Below the pieces are notes generated by a model, which was not told the DNA's origin, made no database searches, and was given only the letters and a program-made list of their open reading frames with translations. Below are positions 21,918 through 31,718 of a stretch of 64,000 nt of DNA, piece by piece (the stretch's first letter is position 1; every line of letters starts with the position of its first letter). Source of the stretch: Ctena decussata. Lineage: Eukaryota > Mollusca > Bivalvia > Lucinida > Lucinidae. Position numbers and translations under genes: made by a program. Where the stretch lies: contig OZ022511.1 of NCBI GenBank assembly GCA_963989385.1, positions 6,510,001 through 6,574,000 on the forward strand. The letters run 5' to 3'.

Positions 21918-23699
21918 TTCACTTTAGTCAGTTAACGTGGAAAAAGATATGATTCGGCAAATATAAGGTGGTCAGTTGAGAGAGTCTTTCAGCCAATGAC
22001 AAATACTCAAGGAGTGCCTAGTCAAAAGCTCTGAAATCCGTGCGAATACGGAAACGTCTGGGGGCGATTCGGACGAAGCCAGTCCGAAACGGTAGCCGAT
22101 GTTACCGGTCAGTGTTATTTTAGCTTAGTTAATTCGTCTCTGTAAAGTGTCATTGATGAAATTCATTAACCGATTGCAACGTATATTTTTCGCGTACTGT
22201 TCGAAGGTACGGCGGTATAAACAACGTGTTTCTTTGATGTATGCGCAAACTGTCTTTTATAACTTTTGTATCTATATGTCGTTGTGGTACGGTCTTTGTT
22301 TCTCCGTTCTTTCTTTTCACTATTGGTGTACATTCCAGTCCTGAAACAAAAATAGTTGAAAAGAATATCATAAGTCAGTGTTTGTAGTTACATATAGCTA
22401 TACAACCTTGTAAATTCAGACGCCAAGCATTCTAAGACGTTGTGGATCAGCTACTTCCATTGTAAAGTAGGAGTGGTGAGTGTAAACCAGGAGTGGTGAG
22501 TTTGATCCACCTCACTCCGAGTCTCTCAGACGGGCTTTTAAATACAGGTCCTGCGTCCGTATGACCTAATTGTTGATGGAGCGTGACACAAAACCCCGCG
22601 CCGTAGCTTCACCAAATCCCGCGGAGTAGCTTCAACAAGGAGTAAAACCATGCCCCGGAGAACCAACTATTTCAGGACTTGCATTAGCAGTGCAGTCTCT
22701 TATTAAACTTAATAAGATTCCAGACAATATATAAATCACCCAACGAATGGTCTCAACGCCTCGGTTAATTTGTTATTGTCTGTTTGCGCCTGCCATTAGG
22801 TACATGTACGTTTATAACGACGCACACGACATGTCATCAACGTACAATTGTCGTAAGTGATGTCTGATCGGAGTCTTTGCTTTCCAGCCTAGGTGAGTCG
22901 GAGACCGTGATCAGACTGTACCCATGCTTATGTGACTGGGCTGTTTGCATGTATTTTTGCGTACTGTTCCATCTGTGCCACCTTATGTGCATTTCGTTCG
23001 TAGGACTAAATGAATGTCAAGTTAGCAGTCACTACTCACCGCTGGCAGTAAGTGCTGACAATGTCATTGATAGCGGCGAGATGTGACTGCTGGTAGTAAA
23101 CAGTGACTGGCAACTGTTTGCTTGAGGGTCATGTAAGTTTTATTCCTGGTAGGCAGCTTTGGTAACGAAAGCAGATGTGCTGTTTTGAACCGTTCATTAC
23201 CATTTAGTCTCCAACTTGTACTTACAGAGATGATTTATAACTATTCTTGCATCTTCTAAATCTGAGTGGTCACCAGCTTCATATATTTAGCTCAGTTCAG
23301 TTCAGTTTGAATTCTCCAAACGACGTTCCCCAAGTGGCTCAGCGGTACGTAACCATAGCCGCACACACTTGGCGCCGTGTGTCCGTCCAACATATATTGA
23401 GCGTGAGATGGTCTCCTATTTAACAATGAAAACAATACTTAGTCGTGTCACGCAAAAGGCTGCTTAGTGTACATGTAAGTAGGGAACACTCAAATCAGCC
23501 TCTGAATCCATACAGTTTGTTTTGTGCATTTTGATTCTTTAGGATCCACACATTGGGTATGCATATTGCTGCGGTCATAATAGACTGCACGGATGCGAAA
23601 GATGGTCTCCGTCTTTACTGTTTGCATATGTTCAAAACATCATTTTGCATGTTGCGGCTCTTTTTATGTTTTTGTTAACTTAGGTGTGCGTGTATGTAT
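21918..23699. other. No protein gene recognised
   Basis: No conserved ORF. It includes a possible tRNA-derived SINE head near 22440-22580 (separate entry). The rest may hold the 5' part of PLE2, but I cannot set its boundary. Confidence 0.4.
22440..22580 (+). repeat. Possible tRNA-derived SINE fragment
   Basis: TAAACCAGGAGTGGTGAGTT followed by TGATCC resembles an anticodon arm plus B-box of a tRNA-like SINE head. It is followed by a GACGGGCTTTTAAATACAGG word similar to conserved central parts of animal SINEs. I see no good A-box, so this is tentative. Confidence 0.35.
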
Positions 23700-23739
23700 G
23701 AAAGCATAAGCTACATTTAAAACTTTTGAGCTAGTTTAC

Positions 23740-24900
23740 ATGGCTTATATATATACACTTTCCATAGTAATATTTTCACTAAATACGTTGAATGAACATT
23801 TTGAAGACTTTAAAGAGCAATTATCTGAAAAGTCAAGCGTTACACCAGATGCAAATCTAGGTACACTAGGGGGCACGCTTGAACAAATAAAGGAAGTTTT
23901 AGAAAAGGTCAGCCTACCGGGAAATGAAACTACAACGAATCATCCACCGGAAACTTATCAGATACACACTGAAGAATATGCGTTGAAAATAAAAAACAAA
24001 ATATCAAAAATATGGGAGAATAGTTTGCGATCTCGCCGACTACTTTTTTGGCAAGCATTACGCAACAAGAATATAGCAGCAACATACGAAGAATGGCTGC
24101 AGGAGGACACCATCATATTACCACAATGGGTACAGATGAAAGAAATACCAAATGAACCAGAAAATGTTACAAAAAGAAGAGAAAAGCAGGTGATGGACAA
24201 TTACCTGACCGAAAAAGAACTGCTACTGCTACGAAGTGAAAGCCAGGAAGCAAAGTTCAAAGAAATTGACTCAAAAATGACCAATGAAATAGAAAAGCAA
24301 ACAACGGGACAAAGCCGCAATTTATTAATAAAAATGTGGCAGGAGGACTGTACCAGAAATGAAGAAATCTCAAGAAAACGATGGGATAACAAGAACTTAG
24401 TCTGGCTTACCAAGTATGCAGAAACTTTCAGACTAAGACACCAGGACAAAAACCCGTTCATCCGAATTTCAGATGACACAGACAAAAAGAAAACCTACGC
24501 AGAAGCAACGGCAAGGCCAACACAAGTAAGGAGACCACAGCAAAACATTTCTGATGGTCAAAATCAAGTCAGTGATTCCTATCAGAGACGGCGGCCTACA
24601 TCAACTGAAAGACCGCAATCGAGACAGAATGAATACCAACAAGGTGGACAAGCTCTACGGCAACCACGACCATAAAGACCTCCGAGATACACCAGACCGG
24701 AAGAAGAAAATCAGAGACAACCCTCCCCGAGAAACAATCAAGAAGACTTAGCAGCAAACAACTGGAACCTGGAAACAAGAAGCAATAGCATGAATCAGGT
24801 TACTTTTTTAGGACGAGGCCGGGCCCGGGGCAGAGATCGGGGCCGGGGCCTGGGCCGAGAGCAAGGACGGGGACGGGGACGCAGACCACAGACGCAGTAG
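23740..24900 (+). pseudogene. PLE2 ORF1, conserved protein of unknown function
   Basis: The ATG at 23740 opens 311 codons to a TAA at 24673-24675. The same frame then stays open to the TAG at 24898. The first part has a heptad-like helical stretch (LNTLNEHFEDFKEQLSEK). The core shares YEEW, ILPQ, RREKQVMDNYLTEKELL, LRSESQEAKFKEID, EEISRKRWDNKN and DKNPFI with PLE1 ORF1. The tail is Q/R-rich and ends in a Gly-Arg run (LGRGRARGRDRGRGLGRE), an RGG-like feature often linked with RNA binding. The TAA is likely a late mutation, because PLE1 is also open (with different stops) across this region. Confidence 0.75.
24804..24810 (+). promoter_or_regulatory. Predicted -1 frameshift site T TTT TTA (PLE2)
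   Basis: TTTTTTA is read as ACT TTT TTA in the ORF1 frame (codon starts 24802, 24805, 24808, in phase with 23740). A -1 slip re-reads from 24804, the phase of ORF2 (25038 is in the same phase). The next ~90 bases are extremely GC-rich (GGCCGGGCCCGGGG and similar) and could form a stalling structure. The same heptamer in the same phase occurs in PLE1. Confidence 0.75.
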
Positions 24901-27158
24901 ATACCGAAAATATTGATATAAAAATAATTAATTTATCAAACAGAAAATTAACAGTTGCAGAAATATCACTACTCAATAAAGGACTCAAATTTACTCCGAC
25001 GCCCAAATTAGGAAATACACAAGAACTTACAGAAGATTTGAATGAATTTAATAGAAAGTTACGATTAGCAGAGTTCTTTGATGGTACAGAAAACAAAGAT
25101 ACCTCTTTAGTCAGAAATAAATCAAATTTTACTCCCCCAGATAAACGTAATGCAGCCCTTGACGAATTTATTGAAACAGTTGAAAAATTTCCTAAACAAT
25201 CATGCCAAAATAACGTTAGACAAAATCTAACAAGATCAGAATGGGAAGCTGTAAAATGTTTAAAAGAAGATACTTCAATTATAATAAAAGAAGCCGACAA
25301 AGGTGGGGCATCAGTAATAATGAACAAAGAAGATTACAAAAGTATGGTAGAAATTATTTTGAATGACGAAATCTATTATTCTGAATTAAACACAACTCCA
25401 GAAAAAGATTTACAACTTAAATATAAGAAGTTTCTTAAAAAATATAAAAGTCAAATGACTGAAAAAGAATTTAATTATCTACAAAATTTCGAAGCTAAAA
25501 CTAGTGATTTTTACGGATTACCAAAAGTACATAAATGCAAGGAAATAAATGAAAAATGTAAATTAACAAAATCAGGTTACGTAGAAATTACAGAAAAAGT
25601 ACATGATTTGAAATTAAGACCAATTGTTGCTGGCCCCTCCTGTCACACGCACAGGCTAAGTAATTTACTTGATATTCTTTTAAGACCCTTTACCAAACAT
25701 GTCACCAGCTATTTAAGGGACACTACTGACTTCCTAAACAACCTTCCGACAAATGTACCAACAAATACCATATTGGCTTCATTTGACATAGAATCACTTT
25801 ATTCAAATATTCCACACAATCTCGGTATAGAGGCGGTAAATTATTGGATAGACAAATACCCCGGTACCCTTCATTCAAGATTCTCAAAAGATTTCCTACT
25901 TGACGGAATCAAACTAATACTTGAGAATAATATTTTTTGTTTCAATAGCACTTATTTCAAGCAAGTAAAGGGCACAGCTATGGGTACCAAATTTGCACCA
26001 GTGTACGCAACCCTAACTATTGGGTACTTGGAGGAAAAATTATATGATTCTGTAGAAACCATTTATGATACAGAATTTTATATTTACTTCAAACGGTACT
26101 GGAAAAGATTTCTAGACGACTGCTTCGTCCCCTGGACTAAATCTAGAGAAGAACTAATACATTTCCATGACATTTTAAACAATCTACACAATGATATTAA
26201 ATTCACATTAAAATCTGATACAGTTGAACAACCGTTTTTAGATGTTATGGTCCGAAATTTAAGAGGAAAGATTGAGACAGATATCTACTATAAGGAGACT
26301 GACAGTAAACAGTATCTTTTATTTTCTTCCTGTCACCCCCGTCATACAAAAATTGACATACCCTACAATATGGCACGAAGATTAAGAACAATAATTTCAG
26401 AAGAACAGATACTAGAAACTCGAATTAAGGAACTGAAGACGTTTTTAGTCAAACAAAAATACCCTGAGAATATAATTAACATGGGAATCGACCGAGCTAT
26501 GAATCTTGATAGAACTACATTAAGACAAGTTGCGCAAAAGACGGAGGAACCCGTTATTACTTATGTGTCCACACATAATCCGCGAAATGCAGAGATATTT
26601 AATATAATAAAATATAATCTTCCAATTTTACAAGAAGATCCAAAAATGAAAAGTATTCTTTCAAAATTTACGATGATTAAAAGCAAAAGGCAACCAAATA
26701 GTTTGAAGCGAATTCTAACAAAAGCCACATTTAGTCATGCCTCTGAACACAAAGTAAAACGTTGTCAGAGGTCAAACTGCGGCCTCTGCACTCATCTATT
26801 AGAAGGCACCGCATTTGATTTTAATTGCGGTAGAAAATTTTACGTACATGAAACAATGACCTGTGAAGTAAAAAATGTGATTTATGTCATGAAATGCAGA
26901 GGCTGCGGCAAAGAATATATAGGCGAAACTGGAAACTATTTACGAAAACGGGTCACTGTACACAATCAGCAAATCCGAGACCCAAGTACTAGAATGCTTC
27001 ATGTAAGTGAACACATAAGTACATGTGCCAATCGGCAAGATCCGAAATATTACATCTTCCCATTCTACAAAATGTATTTTGAAAGCGTGTCACTAAGGCG
27101 CGCGAAAGAAAAATATTTCATTAATCTCCTTAAACCTGAGCTAAACAGGTCTTCATAA
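24804..27158 (+). CDS. PLE2 ORF2: reverse transcriptase with GIY-YIG endonuclease
   Basis: Open from upstream of the slip site to the stop before 27158. The first ATG is at 25038, but conserved sequence (IKIINLSNRKL, LLNKGLKFTPTP) lies upstream of it, so entry by -1 frameshift fits better than that ATG. Landmarks counted from 25038: IIIKEADKGGASVIM near 80, FYGLPKVHK near 155, LRPIVAGPSC near 193, ASFDIESLYSNIP (motif A) near 245, GTAMGTKFAPVYATLTIGYL (motif B) near 315, FLDDCF (catalytic box) near 357-362, a Cys-rich CQRSNCGLC near 577, then VIYVMKCRGCGKEYIGETGN (GIY-YIG) near 613-632 with RKRVTVHNQQ after it. The order RT then EN is canonical for Penelope/Neptune-type PLEs. No internal stop, so possibly active. 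Confidence 0.92.
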   Translation, partial: FFRTRPGPGQRSGPGPGPRARTGTGTQTTDAVDTENIDIKIINLSNRKLTVAEISLLNKGLKFTPTPKLGNTQELTEDLNEFNRKLRLAEFFDGTENKDTSLVRNKSNFTPPDKRNAALDEFIETVEKFPKQSCQNNVRQNLTRSEWEAVKCLKEDTSIIIKEADKGGASVIMNKEDYKSMVEIILNDEIYYSELNTTPEKDLQLKYKKFLKKYKSQMTEKEFNYLQNFEAKTSDFYGLPKVHKCKEINEKCKLTKSGYVEITEKVHDLKLRPIVAGPSCHTHRLSNLLDILLRPFTKHVTSYLRDTTDFLNNLPTNVPTNTILASFDIESLYSNIPHNLGIEAVNYWIDKYPGTLHSRFSKDFLLDGIKLILENNIFCFNSTYFKQVKGTAMGTKFAPVYATLTIGYLEEKLYDSVETIYDTEFYIYFKRYWKRFLDDCFVPWTKSREELIHFHDILNNLHNDIKFTLKSDTVEQPFLDVMVRNLRGKIETDIYYKETDSKQYLLFSSCHPRHTKIDIPYNMARRLRTIISEEQILETRIKELKTFLVKQKYPENIINMGIDRAMNLDRTTLRQVAQKTEEPVITYVSTHNPRNAEIFNIIKYNLPILQEDPKMKSILSKFTMIKSKRQPNSLKRILTKATFSHASEHKVKRCQRSNCGLCTHLLEGTAFDFNCGRKFYVHETMTCEVKNVIYVMKCRGCGKEYIGETGNYLRKRVTVHNQQIRDPSTRMLHVSEHISTCANRQDPKYYIFPFYKMYFESVSLRRAKEKYFINLLKPELNRSS

Positions 27159-27374
27159 TCTGTACCATCAACGTATATCGTTATTGTATACATGTATTAA
27201 TAACAACTTACTCTTTTATTAGTAAAATGAACTATACGCCATTATTGCACTATAGTGTATAGATGTTAATGTGACAGTGTATTGTACTGTAATGAGCGGA
27301 AGTAGACGTTACGGCGCATGCGACAAGAACGCTACGTTGCTAACGTCGTTTCCATGCGACACAAAGTCGCCATA

Positions 27375-27424
27375 TTTGTTCCTGATGATCTGTACTGTAA
27401 CAGTGAAACCGGTAGAAAACAGCG
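27375..27424 (+). ncRNA. Hammerhead ribozyme motif in the PLE2 3' tail
   Basis: Core CTGATGA at 27382-27388, stem II CTGT/ACAG (27390-27393 with 27400-27403), GAAA at 27405-27408, palindromic minimal stem III ACCGGT at 27408-27413, and cleavage triplet GTA ending at 27414. Stem I (GTTC with GAA..AAC) needs a two-base bulge. All conserved core bases are present. A stem III this short usually favours dimeric action, as described for PLE hammerheads. Confidence 0.7.
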
Positions 27425-27464
27425 AAATAAATCATACGTTACTGTGAAATCGGACTCAATTGTG

Positions 27465-27470
<6 letters not shown>

Positions 27471-27539
<69 letters not shown>
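27471..27539. repeat. (TA)n microsatellite at the PLE2 3' end
   Basis: About 34 pure TA units. Open reading frames across it on both strands are artefacts. Confidence 0.95.
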
Positions 27540-27541
<2 letters not shown>

Positions 27542-28012
27542 GATTTCTGCATTTACAAAATATTTCAACTGAATACGTTTTCAAGGGTATATGTTCGTCG
27601 GTCGATAATGTAATTTCATTGTTTGAAATCACTATTACCACAAAAACTCACAAGGTATGCACGGCTGCTTTCTTTAAGTTCAAACTCTCTAATCCAATGT
27701 TTGTCTTACATTATATAGGTTCTCTATAAGCACTAACAAATTATTTATGCTTTTTTTATTTTAAATGAAGTTGTTCATGATAGTATTAGAAACAAAATTT
27801 TGATAAGCGATTTTGAAAATTATAGAAATACCTCTTTTGCGGAAGAAAAAGTCTCTTCATCTGGCCATATTGTGATATTTTACGCTCAACAAAACCGTTC
27901 CTGCTTTAGTGGCAGCCATCTTGGGTAGCAGGAAGTTTGTTTTGAGTGTGACGTTACGGCGCCAAACACACGAACGTCACATGAAACATTACAACGTTAC
28001 AGCGCGCAAATA
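27540..28012. other. No gene recognised
   Basis: No coding or RNA signal between the PLE2 tail and the right inverted arm. Confidence 0.45.
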
Positions 28013-28123
28013 TCAAGTTCGACCCTCGATGTGGGAAAAATAAATCGGCCCTCGATCTTCGATGAAATCGGCCCTCGATGTGGAAACGGCCCTCGATTAG
28101 GGACTGGCCCTCGATCTGAGTCC

Positions 28124-28126
<3 letters not shown>
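28013..28126 (-). repeat. Right inverted arm with ~19-bp minisatellite
   Basis: Reverse complement of the block at 21776-21893. Units of CGGCCCTCGATGTGGAAA with variants, ending GAGTCCTACATATA. The outer ~60 bases agree best with the left arm. Confidence 0.8.

Positions 28127-28198
<72 letters not shown>
28127..28198. repeat. (TA)n microsatellite at the PLE3 3' end
   Basis: Long TA run between the right inverted arm and the tail of minus-strand PLE3. Confidence 0.9.
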
Positions 28199-28246
28199 GT
28201 AAAAACAATAAGTCCGATATAGCCAAATAACACAATTATTAATTAA

Positions 28247-28286
28247 CTTCTACCGCGGTTTCACTGTTTTACAGATTTTCAAGAAG
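28247..28286 (-). ncRNA. Degenerate hammerhead motif in the PLE3 tail
   Basis: On the minus strand: stem I CTTCT/AGAAG, stem II CTGT/ACAG, GAAA, palindromic stem III ACCGCGGT, and GTA before the cleavage point. The CTGATGA core reads TTGAAAA, so catalysis is very probably lost. The retained stems support homology with the PLE2 motif. Confidence 0.6.
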
Positions 28287-28397
28287 ACATTTTGATTTAC
28301 CTAGCAACGAAACGTAACGTTCTGGGTAACGTTTCCGTTTCCGTTAAAAATAAATAATGTTTCCGGTTAATGAATACTCTGATGGCACATGTCCCGA

Positions 28398-30755
28398 CTA
28401 ACTGGCCCCATTTAATTTAGGTTTCAGTGTATTTATGAAGTAATTTTCCTTTGCTCGTCTTAAAGTTGCGCTTTCCGTATACATCTTGTAGAAAGGGAAG
28501 ATGTAGTATTTAGGATTCAAAGTATTTGCGCAAATGTCTATATGCTCACTAACTTTCAGCATTCTTGTTCGAGGGTCACGGATTTGTTGATTATGTACCG
28601 TGACCCGTTTTCTAAGAAAGTTGCCTGTTTCGCCGATATATTCATCCCCGCAGCCTCTGCATTTCATTACATAAATAACATTTTTCACATCGCATGACAT
28701 ATTTTCATGTATTTTGAAGTTCGTTCCGCAATTAAATAGTAATGAATTACCTTCTATGAGATGAATGCAGAGGCCGCAGTTTGGTCTTTTACATTTTCTT
28801 ACTTCGTGTTTATCATCAGAAGTAAATTTTGCTTTGGACAGTAATCGTTTTAGGTTATAAGGCTGTCGTTTACTTTTAATCAGTTTGTATCTTGATAAAA
28901 TATCAGTCATTTTATCATCTTTCCGCAAAATTGGTATATTATCAGCAATCACTCGGAACATTTCCGGATCTCTTGGATTGTGTGTTGATACGTACGGAAT
29001 TATATTTTCTTCTGCTCGTGCTCTTACGGTGCGAAGTTGGTCTTTATTTAGTGACATTGCTTTCTCTACACCACGATCAATCACTTGTTCAGGATACTTT
29101 TGTTTAATTAAGAAAAATTTCAATTCCTGCATACGCATCTTAAGAACATGTTCTTCTGATATAATGGTTCTGAGTCGGCGTGCAAGATTATACGGAATAT
29201 TAACCCTCGTATGTCTAGGGTGGCAAGAATAGAATAATAGATATTGCTTGCTATCTGTTTCTTTATAGAATATATCAGTTTCTATTTTACCATTTCTGTT
29301 TTTCACCAAAACATCCAGAAAAGATTGTTCAGTATTACTGTATTGCAACGTAATATTAATATCTTTATGTAAGGTGTTTAAGATACTGTGCAATGTTTTC
29401 AAGTCTTCAACGGATTTCGTCCATGGGATAAAACAGTCGTCGAGAAAGCGTTTCCAGTTTTGAATAAAATTATTTCCAAAGTCATCCCCGAAAACTGTTT
29501 TGATTTGTTCATATAATTTTTCTTCCAGGTACCCGATAGTTAACGTTGCGTACACTGGCGCGAACTTAGTACCCATGGCTGTGCCTTTGATCTGTTTATA
29601 AAAGTTGTCGTTGAAGCAAAATGTATTGTTTTCTAAAATTAATTTGATTGCCTCTAGAATGAAGCTACTGGAGAATCTATGATTCTTCTTTTCTGGATAT
29701 TTTTCTAGCCAGTATTTTACCGCTTCTAATCCCAGTTCGTGTGTAATATTAGAGTAAAGCGCTTCGATATCGAATGAGGCCAGTAGAGTACTAGGTTGTA
29801 CTCTCTTTGGAAGGTTGTTGAGGAAATCAGTTGTATCTCGCAAGTTACTTTTGATATATTTTGTGTGAGGCCGCAAAAGGATATCAAGCAAATTACTCAG
29901 TCTGTGAGTTAGACATGACGGGCCGGCCACAATCGGTCTTAGTTTTAAATCGCTCACATCATTTACCTCTACATAAGAAGAACTGGAATTTTTGCACTTT
30001 TCTGTTATGGTTTTACTCTTGTGTATTTTTGGTAGACCATAAAATTGGCTTATTTTTACTTCAAAATTTTCCAAGTAATCTAGTTCCATTTTAGTTAAAA
30101 GGTTTTGATATTTCTTCAGAAGTTTATGATATTTCTGCGAGGTGTCTTTATGTGGATTCTCAGATAATTTTTCATAATAATTCGTGTCAAGTATGATTGT
30201 TTCTACCATTTCCTGGTAATGTTCCTTATTCATTATTACGGTGGCGCCCCCTTTGTCAGCTTCTTTAATTATTATTGTGTCATCACTTTGTAAGGTTTTA
30301 ATAGCGTTGGATTCTGTTTTATTTAAATTTGGTTTTAATTTGCTATTTGTTTTAGTTTTTGGAAAATCTTCAACTCTAGTTATAAATTTGTCGAGGCTTT
30401 CGTTTCTCTCGGGAGGTGGTATAAAACTACTTTTGTTTCTTACCAATGAAACGTCTTCGTCTTGTGTGCCATCAAAGTATTCAACCAGTCTAAGTTTCCT
30501 ATTAAATTCCTTTAAATCTTCAGTCAGTTTCTCAGAATTTCCTATAGGTGGGGTCGGGGTAAATTTTAGTCCTTTATTTAACAAATTTATTTCTGAATAA
30601 CTTAATTGCTTCCTGGATATGTTAATTATTTTGATGTCTTTCAGTTCAGTATTCAATACTGAATGTTGGGCTGACGTCCTCGGCCTAGGCCTCGGCCTCT
30701 GCCCCGACCACGGCCACGGCATCGACGTCGGCCCCTTCCCCGGCCCCGACCTAAA
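28398..30755 (-). CDS. PLE3 ORF2: reverse transcriptase with GIY-YIG endonuclease
   Basis: Open over the whole RT-EN. The ATG at 30722 falls inside the GC-rich Gly-Arg-coding overlap (its product starts MPWPWSGQRPRPRP) and is probably not the native start. Landmarks: IIIKEADKGGATVIM, FYGLPKIHKSK, LRPIVAGPSCLTHRLSNLLD, LASFDIEALYSNI, GTAMGTKFAPVYATLTIGYL, FLDDCFIPW, CKRPNCGLC, VIYVMKCRGCGDEYIGETGN. In the alternative frame the same stretch still reads as a Gly-Arg run ending at a nearby stop. The slip region here is CTTTTTA (one T fewer than in PLE1/PLE2), so slippage would be weaker. No internal stops. Confidence 0.9.
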   Translation of the reverse strand, partial: FRSGPGKGPTSMPWPWSGQRPRPRPRTSAQHSVLNTELKDIKIINISRKQLSYSEINLLNKGLKFTPTPPIGNSEKLTEDLKEFNRKLRLVEYFDGTQDEDVSLVRNKSSFIPPPERNESLDKFITRVEDFPKTKTNSKLKPNLNKTESNAIKTLQSDDTIIIKEADKGGATVIMNKEHYQEMVETIILDTNYYEKLSENPHKDTSQKYHKLLKKYQNLLTKMELDYLENFEVKISQFYGLPKIHKSKTITEKCKNSSSSYVEVNDVSDLKLRPIVAGPSCLTHRLSNLLDILLRPHTKYIKSNLRDTTDFLNNLPKRVQPSTLLASFDIEALYSNITHELGLEAVKYWLEKYPEKKNHRFSSSFILEAIKLILENNTFCFNDNFYKQIKGTAMGTKFAPVYATLTIGYLEEKLYEQIKTVFGDDFGNNFIQNWKRFLDDCFIPWTKSVEDLKTLHSILNTLHKDINITLQYSNTEQSFLDVLVKNRNGKIETDIFYKETDSKQYLLFYSCHPRHTRVNIPYNLARRLRTIISEEHVLKMRMQELKFFLIKQKYPEQVIDRGVEKAMSLNKDQLRTVRARAEENIIPYVSTHNPRDPEMFRVIADNIPILRKDDKMTDILSRYKLIKSKRQPYNLKRLLSKAKFTSDDKHEVRKCKRPNCGLCIHLIEGNSLLFNCGTNFKIHENMSCDVKNVIYVMKCRGCGDEYIGETGNFLRKRVTVHNQQIRDPRTRMLKVSEHIDICANTLNPKYYIFPFYKMYTESATLRRAKENYFINTLKPKLNGAS

Positions 30756-30760
30756 AAGTA

Positions 30761-31310
30761 TTGTTGATCGTTATATGATCATATATATATGAGTAATTCA
30801 ATTCAGTTAGCTGCAGCAGAAGAAAATATGAAAATAACGGGACAAACCACTAAATTCAGCCTATTTGTTAAGAATATTATACTTTCATACATATATGTTT
30901 CTTACAACGACATTTGTGAAAGTAGAAAATGTACTAAAAAGTAGTAACTTTAAAAAAAGGGTTCCTGTAAAATCTGTCGGTGTCGGGAGCCGGTATTGCT
31001 AATTCAAGTAAGTTAATCAAATTTTCTTTAATTTACTTTTTTGAAGTTTACATTTATTTATTACAATTTCTGCTTGATATTGTAACGTTATTGATATTAT
31101 TGTTTTTGTTGTGTTGTTAATGTCCGCGTCTCTTTGGCCTTCTAGCACTTGTGATCACCCATATAGCTGCCGACTATGGTTTCTGTTTTGTTTTGTAATT
31201 AAAAAAAAAGGATAGAAAATAGTGTCTGTAAGACTCAAATAATGCACCCTCGCAGAGCCTGTCACAGAAGAGCAGTGCACATCACTTAACTGTCCATTAA
31301 AACAAATATT
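30761..31310. other. No gene recognised
   Basis: AT-rich sequence with no coding motif or clear repeat structure. Confidence 0.4.
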
Positions 31311-31718
31311 ATTTCAAAGTCCAAACCCTACAATGTAAAAAGAAAAAAAAATCCCTAAAAATGACTAGTTTCAATTCAATCTTAAACCACCATGCATATT
31401 TCAATATGCCCACAATACATAGGCAAAATTTGAAAGAGATTCATTGCAAACTGTGAGAAAAGTTGATAACACAAAGGCCGTACACTACAATGCCAAAAAC
31501 ATGACTTAAGTCGTTGAGTTCAAAAGGCTGTAATTCCGTTTAAATTTGTTCTAGTTTCATGAAAAACCCATATGCATATTTTCAATATGTCTACAACTTG
31601 TATGCAAAGGCTAAAACAAGAGTCATTGAAAACTGTGGGAGGAGTTGAGTACAAACCCTACAATACAAAAAAACTATCTCAAATTATTAAGTTCAAAAGG
31701 CTGTACCTGTTATTCATG
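31311..31718 (+). repeat. Short tandem array, ~170-bp units
   Basis: Words such as ACCCTACAATG, CATGCATATTTTCAATATG and TCAAAAGGCTGTA recur two to three times at about 165-175-bp spacing. Confidence 0.6.

Larger units (their letters stand above)
23700..27470 (+). mobile_element. Penelope-like element PLE2
   Basis: Plus-strand PLE with ORF1, slippery overlap, ORF2 (RT plus GIY-YIG), a hammerhead motif 0.22 kb after ORF2, and a (TA)n run at its 3' end. ORF2 is fully open. ORF1 has one in-frame TAA. It is the best-preserved element in the window. The 5' limit is approximate. Confidence 0.9.
28199..30760 (-). mobile_element. Penelope-like element PLE3, 5'-truncated
   Basis: Minus-strand PLE closest to PLE2 in protein sequence. 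It keeps all of ORF2 and the Gly-Arg-coding end of ORF1, and stops just upstream of the slip region (near 30760), as expected of a 5'-truncated retrotransposition product. The 3' tail holds a degenerate hammerhead and abuts (TA)n. Confidence 0.9.

Noticed and set aside
23326..23390. Possible tRNA A-box (TGGCTCAGCGGTA)
   Set aside because: No B-box at a proper distance and no cloverleaf.
27318..27572. ORFs through the (TA)n run on both strands
   Set aside because: They encode only alternating Tyr-Ile from a microsatellite.
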